The notes: generated from the letters alone by a model not told the origin. A DNA stretch of 64,000 nt from Melieria omissa (GCA_963971225.1 OZ020270.1:74540432-74604431); one strand, 5' to 3'. Positions 29,685 to 40,270 are shown, counted from the stretch's first letter. Program-made: numbers and translations.

Positions 29685-30624
29685 GTATTGTCTTCTTAAA
29701 CCATTCGTCCATATTCGAGAGCCCTACGCGTCGAATGTCAACATTTCGTTTCCCGCAATTGACCGGCTCATTTTTACCGTGCACTTTGTCACAATCACTG
29801 CATCGCGTACGCTTTTGTGGCTTTGCACACTTGCTCGAAAAATTGCCCACTTCACCGCAGTTGTAACACTTCACTTTAGCCATTTTGTCCTGATCTTCAC
29901 GAGCCAGCAGCTTTTCGTTGTTTCCTTGTTCACGTGGTCTGGCGGCCGTCGTGACATTGACCGCCGGCATGTTTTACATAAACTCTTCAAAACTTGTACG
30001 CATTTCTTTTATTCAGGTGTATTGCAATGCTGCCGTTGCAGCTTGCCCAGCTTGCAATTCTCTGTGATTTAACCCGTTACGGATATGTTTCATAATCGCG
30101 GCCTCACTTAAATTGCATCCGCGACCGATCGTGCACGACCTGAAACAATAGTCGGTGATCGTTTCACCTTGTTGCCGTCTAGTTCGTTTAATTTTCGCAT
30201 GCACTTCCGCTTCATTATAATTACGACCGAATTGTTAAACTAATTTTCGCGAAAATTCGTCCCAATTCAAACCCGTAGTGTGCATTGCGTCGTACCACAT
30301 GCGCGACACGCCTTTTAGCCGGCTGAAAATGGCCAACATCAAACACTTTTTCCGCCATTGATACGCACTTTTTGCCTGATTCACCCGATCAACAAATTGC
30401 TCCGCGGTTGGTAATGTATCTTTTGTCGGGTCGAATTCCGGAATCGTTTCCGCAATTTCGCGCACTGAATATTCTTCTCGTCCCCCTGTATCGTTGCAGG
30501 TTCGCGAAATCATACCACACGGCTCATGCGCAGCCGTCAACATGGCGGCGCTCGGCACATACTTACAATGGCGACACTATCGGTGCTGCGGTAGTGTAAG
30601 TAAGCGTGGCAGCCGGTGCACGCG
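29685..30624 (-). pseudogene. Element E Gag, C-terminal part
   Basis: 30558-30235 encodes a capsid-like region (EFDPTKDTLPTAEQFVDRVN, RLKGVSRMWYDAM). 30204-30013 continues (IKRTRRQQGETITDYCFR, HIRNGLNHRE) after a frame break. 29970-29674 carries a CCHC knuckle CYNCGEVGNFSSKC (aromatic and Gly positions altered) plus a second RCSDCDKVHG motif. Element B inserted on the N-terminal side at the CGCG at 30621-30624. Retroviral-type Gag nucleocapsid function is inferred from the knuckles. Confidence 0.75.
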
Positions 30625-31007
30625 AGTTATTTTGTTCGGAGCTTTAGTTATAAATAAAAGATTAATTCTTTTAATTAAATACGAACTTTATTATAATGGC
30701 GAAGTCGTACATCGACTGTCGCCGGCCGATGGTAAATCCAGAGTGCCAGAATTGTACATCAAAACTGCACTCAACTTCAACTTATTCCTAATTCTTACTT
30801 GCTATCAGTGCAGCGCAGGCACTGTTCGTATCTTAATGCTAATGCCCAATTGCTTATCGCTTAGCGTGCAGCGTAATATTTTCTGCTGGCACTTTTCTGT
30901 GAACTGATATCGTTTGTTTAGTGCACACACTGTATTTATTTAGTGCACTAAACATTATCAGTAACACATTTTGGGTTACATCTGAGGTGGCGGACATGTC
31001 CATAACT
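30625..31007 (-). repeat. 3' LTR of element B
   Basis: 383 bp. It is identical by eye to the other LTR except for a block of about ten bases near its left end (TTCGGAGC-containing here, TTTATT-containing there). It includes AATAAAG near the U5 side and a CACTAAACATTATCAGTAAC stretch. Confidence 0.88.
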
Positions 31008-31726
31008 CGCCCCTCCTTAAAAATTCGAGTCCCTTCGAATTTAGGTATACAATTTTCTTTATGTATTATGTGCATATATATATGTTTTTGTATCATATGT
31101 ATATATATATATGTTTCGTATAAACGTTTTACAAGTGGTAAACATGTAAAATTTTCTTTATGTATTATATGTATATATGTGTGTGTATAAACGCAAATTG
31201 TGAAAAAACATGAACTTAGTAACACGTTACTTGCCAACCTTTGCTTCTTCGGTCTTAGAATATGTAACGTGCTGTTTAGGATATGTGACATACTTATTAA
31301 CAGAGTAGTCATGTTTTAAAATTTATAAAGATGATTACATTAGTTACTCGGCTCTTTATTTGCCGAATTTGTTTTTTGTGGAGGATGCGTATGTAGCTCG
31401 CCCCTCCTTAGGATTCGAGTCTCTTCGAATTTACGTGTAGAACAATAACAATGACTTGTTTTCCTAACATTTTTATTCGGTTCTTTAATTTTTTGGTCTT
31501 TTTTGTGTTTCTCGATTTGCGGACCTTCCCTGAATACATTTATTTTCTTATAATCGGTCGCTTTGGTTTTTTGGACATTAGTTTGGTTTTGATTGTTGAT
31601 TGTTTTGGTTTTTACATTGAAATTTGTATCCAAATTTTTGGTAAATAATTCTTGTATAGGTTTTCTATTGTATTTTCGTTCCTTACAAAGTGAGCACTTA
31701 TTTATAACTTTAGTTAGGTGTTTTCC
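31008..31726 (-). other. Element B 3' region with duplicated polypurine tract, no envelope gene
   Basis: On the minus strand the purine-rich TAAGGAGGGGCGAG sits directly at the 3' LTR (about 31005-31020), and a near-identical copy with the same upstream TTCGAAG/GACTCGAAT context occurs at about 31395-31435. Between them lie TATA/TGTA simple repeats (31070-31190). 31340-31640 translates into a Lys/Asn/Gln-rich low-complexity stretch. The CSLCKERKYNRK segment near 31690 is the second half of the integrase zinc finger, after a stop. I see no envelope-like ORF. Confidence 0.6.
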
Positions 31727-31995
31727 TTAATTAGGGTAAAAATATTTGTATTTTAACTCCTCCAACGTCTCTAGAATACTTTTATGATTATCTTTAAAAT
31801 GTGTACTTTTAATAATTCCAAGAATTTCTTCAAAATTGTCTATGTCTCTAGCCATTCTGGAACATTTAACGAACCTTATCGTTTTGTTATTTGAAAAGAG
31901 GCTTATTAATCTATTTTGTACAATTTTATATATGGAATCATCCAGTTCGCAATGAATTGCTACAGTACCCCTTCTAAGTGTTTTCTTTAGTATAT
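31727..31995 (-). pseudogene. Element B integrase N-terminal zinc region, truncated by a stop
   Basis: Left of copy A2 the frame gives ILKKTLRRGTVAIHCELDDS, KTIRFVKCSRMARDI and THFKDNHKSILETLEELKYK, ending with a stop after YFYPN. The H-x3-H pair is the first half of the integrase HHCC finger, and the CxxC half lies beyond the stop. It continues directly from RYLDDI at 38023, so A2 lies inside this frame. Confidence 0.7.
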
Positions 31996-32464
31996 TGTAA
32001 CGATAAGACAGTCTATCGCTGTGCAAAGCCACCCTGCCGCTACGCGCCGCGCCATAATTCAACCTGGCAATGATGACCGCGATAATGGAAACTTTTAGTC
32101 CAACTTGGCAATGATGGCCGCGATAATGGAAACTTTTAGTCCAACCTGGCAACGATGGTCGCGATCATCATGGAAACCTTTAGTCCACTCTAGAATGTGC
32201 GAGAACGATCTGCGCGATGGCCGAACAGGTATAAAAGGCAGCCGGGTGCGGCGCAGCGAGTCAGTCTGATTTTGACTAGTGAAGGTGCCACACGGAGTAA
32301 TTAAGCAAATACTTAAGTGTAAAGACAGTAAAGTGTAAATCTGTGAAATAAAGTGATTGTTGGTTTAATTTATTGACTGCGTTTGGGAAACTGTGTGTGT
32401 TTTATTTTCAAATTACGCAATCCAGAGATACGTAACAGCCCACTAGAACTAGTATTTGTAACAT
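31996..32464 (+). repeat. 5' LTR of copy A2 (subfamily II), with U3 minisatellite
   Basis: 469 bp, TGTAACGATAAG to TTTGTAACA. U3 contains three tandem units of about 43 bp (32055-32195, each with GGCAATGATGGCCGCGATAA-like sequence and ACTTTTAGTCCA). The U5 side resembles the solo LTR at 8209-8658 more than the 3' LTR of the same element. Confidence 0.9.
32230..32266 (+). promoter_or_regulatory. TATA box and initiator of copy A2
   Basis: TATAAAA at 32230-32236 and TCAGTC at 32261-32266, 31 bp apart, match the arthropod TATA/Inr core promoter layout. The same pair occurs in the A1 LTRs and the 8209 solo LTR. An AATAAA at 32347-32352 in U5 is the likely polyadenylation signal. Confidence 0.75.
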
Positions 32465-32466
32465 TT

Positions 32467-32482
32467 GGTGTCAGAAGTGGGA
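32467..32482 (+). other. Primer binding site of copy A2
   Basis: TGGTGTCAGAAGTGGG begins two bases after the LTR, the same as in copy A1. A tRNA-Leu primer is inferred. Confidence 0.7.
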
Positions 32483-32552
32483 TTGTGGAAAATTGAAAAT
32501 AAACAAAAAAAATTAAAAAAAACTAAATAAATAAAATTATAAAAGCACGGAC

Positions 32553-34092
32553 ATGGTTAAACTCGAGCTGCTCAAGGTAGACCAGCTGAAGGAGGAGCTG
32601 GCTGCCTGGAATTTGCCGACGGCTGGCGGAAAAGTGGAGTTGCAGCTGCGCTTGCGAGAGGCGTCTGAGGCACGAGGCATCGATTGGGCTGCACGAGTTC
32701 GGAACGCAGGAGCTAGAGGCGTCGGCCAAAGTGGAGGAATCGCCTGCTGCTGCTGCGTCGCCGCAAAGTACGGCTGCAGCGGCCGCGCCACTGCAAGCAT
32801 TGGACATGAGCCAGCTAATGGTTACACTTGAAGACATGTTCGAGACATCCAACCGTGAAATGGCAGCCAAAATGGAAAATGAAAATCGCGAAATGGCGGC
32901 ACAAATGTCAGCGAAGCTGGAAACTACAAATCGAGAAATGGCAGCCAAAATGGAAAATAATAATCGAGAAATGGCGGCACAAATTTCAGCGAAGCTGGAA
33001 ACTACAAATCGAGAAATGGCAGCGAAAATGGAAACGGCGACCCAGGAAATATCGGCGCAAGTGTCAGAGCGAATGGAAGTCACGCTTCAGGAAAATTCTG
33101 CACGCTTGGAGCAGAAAGTGGAGGAAATCTCGGACAGGATTAATGGGAAAGTCGAGCCCCTGGAGACGCGGGTAGAGCACTTGGATAAACGAGTCGACGA
33201 CCTGGATGATTCCCTGAACAAACGAGTTGATAGTCTGGAAGACTCGATGAACAGAAAAATGGTCGAGCGGCTTAGGGAGGTACAGCCGCGAGAATGGCTG
33301 CCGCCGGTTCCGGAAAGTGTTGCCACTCGAGCAGAAGTGCCTACTTATGATGGGACTACGCCGTTCGATACCTTCAAGCTACAATTCAACCTGGCTGCTC
33401 TGGAAAATCAGTGGACCGATGTAAGGAAAGGTCGGAGATTGGCGCTGGCTCTTAAAGGTGCTGCGGCTGAGGTAATAAAATCAGTTCCAGAATGTTTACG
33501 GAGTGAGTACGAGACCGTCATAAGGGCGCTGGCAGCCAAATACATCGACGAGCACAACAGAACGCTATACTACTGTGAGCTGAAGAACCGCAAGCAAAGA
33601 GCCAACGAGGCGCTGCGGACATATGCAGCAGACATTGAGCGGCTCGTGCAGATGTGCTACCCAAAATTTGGTGCCGATGATCTCGAGAGGATGAAGATTG
33701 AGTCGTTTATTGAAGGTCTTCATGATCCAGAAACACGTCGCAGTGCGTTGATGATGGGCAAGCCAACATTTAAGGAAACGGTGACCAGCGCGATGACATA
33801 TGAAGCGGCATGGATTAGGAGCACTCGGTATGCACCTGCAAGGATACGCCAGCTCCAGCCGGACAACGACATTCCGATCCAGGCCATAACCTCTGAGAGA
33901 CCGGACAGGCCACGGGTGGTCTCCTCTAAAGTTGTTTGCTGGGTATGTGGCAAGCAGGGCCACATATCACGAGACTGCCGCCAACGAAAGAGGCGTTCCC
34001 GTTCTCGATCGCAATCGCCTGAAGCGAGGAATACTGACAATCGAGGCTCAGCCAACAAGCGCAGGGCTGAGGACGGCGAGTCGTTAAACTAA
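32553..34092 (+). pseudogene. Copy A2 Gag, one early frameshift
   Basis: The ATG at 32553 opens the SAP-like domain (MVKLELLKVDQLKEELAAWN). Near 32690 two bases are missing relative to copy C2 (GCTGCACGAG against GCTGCGCACGAG), shifting the frame. The rest is open from about 32700 to the TAA at 34092: an Ala-rich linker, 11-residue coiled-coil repeats with REMAAKME and REMAAQIS units, a second set with LDKRVDDLDDSLN, the capsid-like domain from VPTYDGTTPFDTFKLQF, and the CCHC knuckle CWVCGKQGHISRDC with a basic RS-rich tail. Confidence 0.9.
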
Positions 34093-34173
34093 AACGGGTC
34101 AGCCCAAAGGGGCGTGAGCTGATCCCCACAATCTGCCGCCCCACCGTCCTTGTCTCACAGCTGAAACTACAGC

Positions 34174-36102
34174 CCAGCAGCTTGACAACTGAAGGAAGGA
34201 TAGATGGAAAGTTGTTCGTGTTGACACTGGATACTGGAGCGTCATATTCGATCATAAAAAGGAAGCTGCTGAAGAACTGGCACCAGCAGCCTGGAACATG
34301 AGTTCATCGTCGCGGATATAATGGACGACGTGATTATCGGCGTGGATTTCATGATTAGGCACGGTTTTACGCTGGACCTGAAGGAAAATGTGCTGAGATA
34401 TGCCAACGTTGAATTCCCGCTGCACACCGGCTATGAGCGAAGCGTGGCGGTAAGGAAGGTTGTATCGTGTCAACACAGGAGGATACCAGCGAATTCTGAG
34501 GCGATTGTGTGGGCAAAGGTGGACGAGGAAGATGGGACGAGTCGGCTGTGGGTAGTAGAAGCACCGAAACAAGGACACGACAACATCATCATCGGACGTA
34601 CATTAGTGGAACCTAAAAATGGCAGAATACCAGTCAGAATACTGAACCCCCTGAATGCACCCAGATATGTCAGGAAAGATGAGGTAATCGGCGAGTGTAA
34701 GGAAGCTGTAGCAGTGGTCAATTGCGAGAGTAGCCCGCCTGGAGGTAATAAGAAGAGCGGTTTTAACATGGACGCCATACCGCAGGAGAACCAGTGGAGC
34801 AGCGAGTTGACGGCCAAGCAGAAACAGAAGGCGAGGTCACTCCTGCAGCACTATGGGTCAATATTTGCGGCAGAAGCAGGCGGAAGAACAGCCATAGTGA
34901 AGTACAGCATCGACACCGAAAGTGCAAAACCGATTCGCCAACCGCCAAGACGAGTTCCTCTGGCCAAGAGGGAGGAGGTCACAAATTTGATCGAGAACAT
35001 GCGGAAAGACAAGGTCATAGAGCCTTCTTCGGGCCCCTGGTGCTCGCCGGTCGTGCTAGTCAAGAAAAATGATGGCAGTACCCGGTTTTGTGTGGACTAT
35101 CGGAAGCTCAATGACGTGACCAAGAAGGACAGCTATCCATTACCTCGGATCGATGACACCCTGAACACATTGTCAGGCACACAGTGGTTTTCCACACTCG
35201 ATTTACGCAGCGGCTATTGGCAGGTGGAGCTTGCAAACAAGGACAAGGAGAAAACGGCTTTCAGTGTTGGCGATGGTTTGTGGCAGTTCACTGTCATGCC
35301 GTTTGGACTCTGCAACGCACCCGCAACATTCGAGCGGCTAATGGAACGTGTGCTGAAAGGGCTGCATTGGCGGACGTGTCTGGTATACCTCGACGATATA
35401 ATCGTGATGGGCAAAAGCGTCGACGACCACCTGGAAAATCTGAAGGAGGTATTTGAGCGAATACAGAAAGCCGGGCTTAAACTCAACCCAAAGAAGTGCT
35501 CGCTGTTTCAAAAAGAGGTCAAATATCTGGGTCATACGGTTTCCGATCGCGGAGTACATACGGACGAAGGCAAGATCACGGCGGTGAAGGAGTGGCCCCG
35601 ACCACGCAATCTACACGAACTCCGCAGTTTCCTGGGCCTGTGCACATACTACCGCCGATTTGTTCCGGGATTTGCAAACATAGCCAGCACCTTGCACAAC
35701 CTGACGAAAAAGAGCCAAGCTTTCGAGTGGAACGAGGAGCAGGAACAGGCTTTTACACGTCTGAAGGAAAAACTATGCAGTGCTCCAATTCTGGCCTTCC
35801 CCGTGCCTGGGGAGATGTTTGTGCTGGATACAGATGCAAGCGGGAATAGTATTGGCGGTGTGCTATCACAGATAATAGACGGCCAGGAACAAGTGATAGC
35901 GTACTACAGTACAGTTCTATCGAAACCGGAACGCAATTACTGTGTGACACGGAGAGAACTGCTGGCGGTATTGGACTGCGTAAAACACTTCCACAAATAT
36001 CTGTATGGGCAAAGGTTTCGCCTGCGCACAGATCATGTGGCATTGAGATGGCTCCTGAACTTTAAGGATCCTGAAGGGCAATTGGCGCGGTGGGTCGAGT
36101 GA
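34174..36102 (+). pseudogene. Copy A2 protease, RT and RNase H, with a deletion in protease
   Basis: The protease opens with LDTGASYSII (near 34232), then a deletion after LLKNW removes about 30 codons compared with A1 and C2 and shifts the frame near 34278. From 34321 the frame is open for 593 residues: IIGVDFMIRHG, DGSTRFCVDYRKLNDV, STLDLRSGYWQ (first Asp), MPFGLCNAPATF, LVYLDDIIVMG (catalytic YLDD), YLGHTVSDRGV, and RNase H FVLDTDASGNS with RTDHVALRWLL. It stops at TGA 36100-36102, the same codon position as in copy A1. Confidence 0.9.
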
Positions 36103-37602
36103 CTGCAGAGCTACGACTACACGATAGAGCATCGCAAAGGCAGTAGCCATGGAAATGCCGATGCCTTGTCACGCCGTCCGTGCCAAGTCGAATGCAGGCC
36201 GTGCTCACGAGCCGAAAGTAAAGAACAGATAGTGGACGTCCGGTTGGTAAGCGTTATGCCAGAGGAAGAGTAGTCTGCGGAGAGGCTACAAAAGGACCAG
36301 CGTGAGGATGCGGATCTTGCAAAAATCGTTGAAAGCAAGGAGCAAGGCACACGTCCAGACTGGCAGGAGATGGCCGGTGAAAGCCCGATCGCTAAGGCTT
36401 ACTGGGCATAGTGGAAAAGTCTGCGGCTGAAGGAAGGATGCCTGTACCGCGAATGGGAGAGCGCGGATGGTCGGAACAGCAACTTCCTAATGGTAGTGCC
36501 GAAATGCAGAATCAACGAGGTCATCGAAGCATACCATAACGACTCCAGTGGAGGGCACCTGGGCATCACCAAAACCGTAGCCAAAATAAAAAGACGATTC
36601 TACTGGGTAGGATGTCAGGAGTCTGTAGCCGAGTGGATTAAGAGCTGCGATCGATGTTCAGCCGCGAAAGGGCCGACAAGAAAATCTCGAGGCCGCATGC
36701 AACAGTACAACGTGGGAGCGCCCTTCGTGCGGATTGCAATGGACGTCGCCGGCCCATTCCCAACTAGCACTCAAGGCAACAAATATGTGCTGGTGGTAAT
36801 GGATTACTTCAGCAAATGGCCCGAAGTGTACCCTATGCCTAACCAGGAGGCCACTACGATCTCGGAAAAGCTGGTAAACAACTGGGTAGCCAGGTTTGGA
36901 GTTCCGTTGGAGTTGCACTCAGATCATGGCCGGAATTTCAAGTCTGCGGTATTCAAGGAAGTGTGTGAGCTGCTGGGGATAAAGAAAACGCGTACCACTC
37001 CTTTGCACCCACAGTCCGACGGCATGGTGGAACGCTTTAACCGGACACTGGAAGAATACCTGCGGAAAGTGGTAGGCAGGAATCAAAAGGATTGGGACAC
37101 GCATATCCCCCTGTTCCTGATGGCGTATAGGTCAGCCCCGCACGACACGACATCACTCACTCCAACCCGAGCAGTGTTCGGCACAGAGTTGCGGTTACCC
37201 GCTGACTTGAAGTTCGGGGTAGTCAGCACGACGGGAGGCGCTAAGACGGACTACGTGGTCAATAAGCGGGCGGAACTAGAGGAAATTCACCAGTTTATAA
37301 GGAGCCGCACCAAACTGGTCAGCGATAAGGCGAAAGCCAGATATGATCTACGGGCCAACTCAGCAGGGTTCCAAGAAGGCGATCTGGTAATGCTCTACAA
37401 CCCGCAGCGGAGGAAAGGTTTGTCTCCGAAACTTCAAGCGTCTTGGGAAGGACCGTACGAAGTCGTGACTAGGATTAACGACGTGGTATACAGGATTCAA
37501 CGTTGCAGCAATAGAGGCGCTAAGCTGCAGGTAGTCCATTTAGAGCGCCTGGCGCCTCATCACAGCGGAGCCTCGGCACTTGTTCGGGACGAACAAGTCT
37601 AA
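36103..37602 (+). pseudogene. Copy A2 tether and integrase with two further stops
   Basis: The tether (HRKGSSHGNADALSRRPC) carries TAG codons near 36271 and 36409. From 36490 the frame is open for 370 residues to the TAA at 37602: HHCC (HLGITKT to CDRC), AMDVAGPF, LHSDHGRNF (Asp kept, Gln to His beside it), GMVERFNRTLEEYL and a WEGPYEVV module. Integrase itself is complete, but it is separated from the upstream Pol by the stops. Confidence 0.9.
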
Positions 37603-37613
37603 GTGGTGGGCAG

Positions 37614-38022
37614 TGTAACGATAAGACAGTCTGTCGCTGTGCAAAGCAACCCTGCCGCTACGCGCCGTGCTATAATTCAATGTGGCAACGACGGCCGCGA
37701 TAATAACTTTTAGTCCAACCTGGCAATGATGGAAACTTTTAGTCCACTCCGGAATGTGCGGGAACGATCTGCGCGATGGCCTGACAGGTATAAAAGGCAG
37801 CCGGATGCGGCGCAGCGAGTCAGTCTAGTTTTGACAAGTGAAGTTGCCACACGGAGTAATTAAGCAAATACTTAAGTGTACGAACAGTAAAGTGTAAAAC
37901 TGTGAATAATAAAGTGACTGTTGGTTTTGAATTGGCTGCGTTGGAATAATTAAAGTTGTTTCATTTTCAAATTGCACAATCCAGTGATACGTAACAGCCC
38001 ACTAGAACTAGTATTCGTAACA
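37614..38022 (+). repeat. 3' LTR of copy A2 (subfamily I)
   Basis: 409 bp, TGTAACGATAAG to ATTCGTAACA. The U5 part (GTGAATAATAAAGTGAC, GGAATAATTAAAGTTG) matches the A1 LTRs and not the 5' LTR of A2. The U3 repeat is reduced, with a partly deleted second unit. Confidence 0.9.
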
Positions 38023-39536
38023 ATATCGTCTAGATAGCGGTTATTGTATATATCCTTCTCATTGAGGTATAAAATGTTGTAATATTTAAATATAATATCT
38101 TTTCCTGCCTTTTTGTTTTTCACTATTCTTATTTGCTGTTTATATTTATTTATAATTGCATCGGTCTTATAAAAATCGTCTGCATTTGTTTTTAAGTCAA
38201 AACTGTAGTTTACAATGTCGATGTCTCTATGTGCCAAGTCGTTAACTATTTTATGTTTATATTGGCATGGTCTGTTAATGCCTACACCTATTTCCCTATT
38301 ATTTATTACCACAACATTTTTCCCTAAGTTAATTTTTGCTCCTAAGGCTCTTAAGGTATCGTATCCCAATATACATTTAAACTGTTTGTTCCTAAGATCG
38401 ACTAATTTTATTGAAATTGTTTCTCCTGACATACCAAATTCTTCTGGTAATGGAACAATCACTTCGTCTGTTATAAGACTCGAACCAGCTATGGTTGTGA
38501 ACACCATACGCTCTGCGAGTGGTTTAACAATATTGCAATTTTTTAAATAGGTTATGTCGCCCACAGTTGTAATGGCGCCTGTATCCATAAGGCATTCTAT
38601 CTGCCTATTATTGATTGTCCAAGTTGCTATTGGGAATGGGGCTCTACTCGAGGCTAAATACTGATTGTCTGCGGAATTAATTTCCATAGGTACCACACTG
38701 TCTCTGTTGCTTGACAAATGACTTGGTGTATTTTTGTTCCAAGCTTGATACCTATTTTGGTACGCCACATTTGAGCTTTGATTTCGTGTTTGTCGACTAA
38801 TATGTGACTGTTGTGGATCTATGTCCATCGGTTGCACTCGACTAAACGGGATATTTATGTTTTGGAAAGTTCTATTATTTTTCTGGAAGCTACTCTGTCC
38901 GTCATCCCTAAACTCATTCTTCTGTTCTCTATTATATTGTCCCTTACTGTACGTGTTTCCGTACGCCGTCCTAGGATTTGTCCCACCGTCCTTGAGCTTA
39001 ATGTCCTGTATTAGGTCATTTTCTAGTAGATACCTATGCGCCTCCCTTATTCTCGTTATTTCATTTTGTAGCAATAATGTTTTTATGTTCAGAGGGATGT
39101 TGCTTAAGTAAATCCCAAAAATAATCCTCTCATTATCAGGAGGCGAGAAATCTAAGTTTTTATTTACTTCTATGTTATACTTTTTATTCATTAATCCTAG
39201 TATGCCTTCTAACTTATAATTAAGTTCGGTTATATTATTTGCACTCACGTTCATTGCCTCTTCCCTCAACGAGAAGTAGGACTTCGTCACCCCGTAATCC
39301 TCTCGCAGCTTTGTTATTATGTTCTCCCACGTTGGCTCGTCCAGTGACTGTATGGACCTCAGAGCTTTCCCCTGGATCCTGTTCGCCAACACTGCCTGAA
39401 TAGTCTTATGGTGCTCCACCGCTGTAAATCCTATGACGGTGGCTGCGTCTCTCAGGTAGTTGACCAGGGCGTAGTCCGACGTCCCGGTGAAAGCTGGGAT
39501 GCTCCTTGCCTCCCTCAAGGAATCAGGCAGCTCCAT
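38023..39536 (-). pseudogene. Element B Gag and protease, fused across an internal deletion
   Basis: The ATG at 39536 opens MELPDSLREARSIPAFTGTS, an errantivirus-like Gag (about residues 1-180, LRDAATVIGF, VLANRIQGKALRSI), then a polar Asn/Gln-rich stretch without CCHC knuckles. A retropepsin follows with IECLMDTGAITTVG (about 305-320) and ILGYDTLRALGAKI (about 390). After INNREIGVGINRPCQYKH the frame passes directly into the region that normally links RNase H and integrase (INKYKQQIRIVKNKK). RT and RNase H are thus deleted while the frame stays open to the A2 junction. Gag and protease in one frame is unusual against gypsy but could follow from the deletion. Confidence 0.8.
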
Positions 39537-39884
39537 GTTTTTAGTTTTGTTATTAACACGTTCTTTGACACTGACAGTAATTCTTCCTTCTTGTCGCGGT
39601 CACCGTTGCAATGAATATTTTCGCGTTCACTTTACTTCGCGTAGTTTCGAACAAATTTTTCTTAAAACCTTTGCTTCCGGTATGTGTTTACTATAAGCAA
39701 TATATCGCCACGGATTACTTTTCCATCGGGTTTTTTGTTTTATTTATTTATTCGTTGTATTAATGTAGTTTATTTTTATTTACTTTAATTTACTTGGCAA
39801 AAGTATATCTTTTTTTACCAAGATTTTTGTTTAAATTTTTACGATTGAAGGTAGATCCTTTTAATACCGTTTGTCCTCGTCGCC
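39537..39884 (-). other. Element B leader and primer binding site
   Basis: About 350 bp of AT-rich untranslated leader. Directly after the 5' LTR the minus strand reads GGCGACGAGGAC (about 39873-39884), which with the last LTR base gives TGGCGAC, a tRNA-complementary start. I cannot name the tRNA. Confidence 0.6.
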
Positions 39885-40266
39885 AGTTATTTTAGTTTAT
39901 TTTTAGTTATAAATAAAAGATTAATTCTTTTAATTAAATACGAACTTTATTATAATGGCGAAGTCGTACATCGACTGTCGCCGGCCGATGGTAAATCCAG
40001 AGTGCCAGAATTGTACATCAAAACTGCACTCAACTTCAACTTATTCCTAATTCTTACTTGCTATCAGTGCAGCGCAGGCACTGTTCGTATCTTAATGCTA
40101 ATGCCCAATTGCTTATCGCTTAGCGTGCAGCGTAATATTTTCTGCTGGCACTTTTCTGTGAACTGATATCGTTTGTTTAGTGCACACACTGTATTTATTT
40201 AGTGCACTAAACATTATCAGTAACACATTTTGGGTTACATCTGAGGTGGCGGACATGTCCATAACT
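39885..40266 (-). repeat. 5' LTR of element B
   Basis: 382 bp, AGTTAT...ATAACT, matching 30625-31007. TSD CGCG at 40267-40270. Confidence 0.88.
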
Positions 40267-40270
40267 CGCG

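Larger units (their letters stand above)
31996..38022 (+). mobile_element. Ty3/gypsy family A, copy A2, TSD ATAT, with mismatched LTRs
   Basis: 6027 bp, flanked by ATAT at 31992-31995 and 38023-38026. Order: 5' LTR, PBS, gag, protease, RT, RNase H, integrase, 3' LTR. It inserted into element B. The two LTRs belong to different subfamilies (469 and 409 bp), unlike a freshly integrated element. The coding region has a frameshift in gag, a deletion in protease and three nonsense codons in pol (36100, 36271 and 36409 region). Confidence 0.93.
30625..40266 (-). mobile_element. Errantivirus-type gypsy element B, internally deleted, TSD CGCG, split by copy A2
   Basis: LTRs 30625-31007 and 39885-40266, both with AGTTAT...ATAACT ends. 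TSD CGCG at 30621-30624 and 40267-40270. Such ends and an alternating purine-pyrimidine target are characteristic of the gypsy/17.6/297 group. The remaining coding DNA has gag and protease (38023-39536) and the N-terminus of integrase (31727-31995). The RT/RNase H region, most of integrase and any envelope gene are missing. The LTRs are almost identical, so the insertion is recent. Confidence 0.88.

Noticed and set aside
30494..30907. Plus-strand open frame across the B LTR edge
   Set aside because: It crosses an LTR boundary and resembles nothing; reading is fortuitous.
31340..31640. Envelope gene of element B
   Set aside because: The frame is Lys/Asn/Gln-rich low complexity without signal peptide, furin-like site or transmembrane segment.
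38811..39111. Plus-strand open frames opposite element B gag
   Set aside because: Antisense to the errantivirus-type Gag; no motif.
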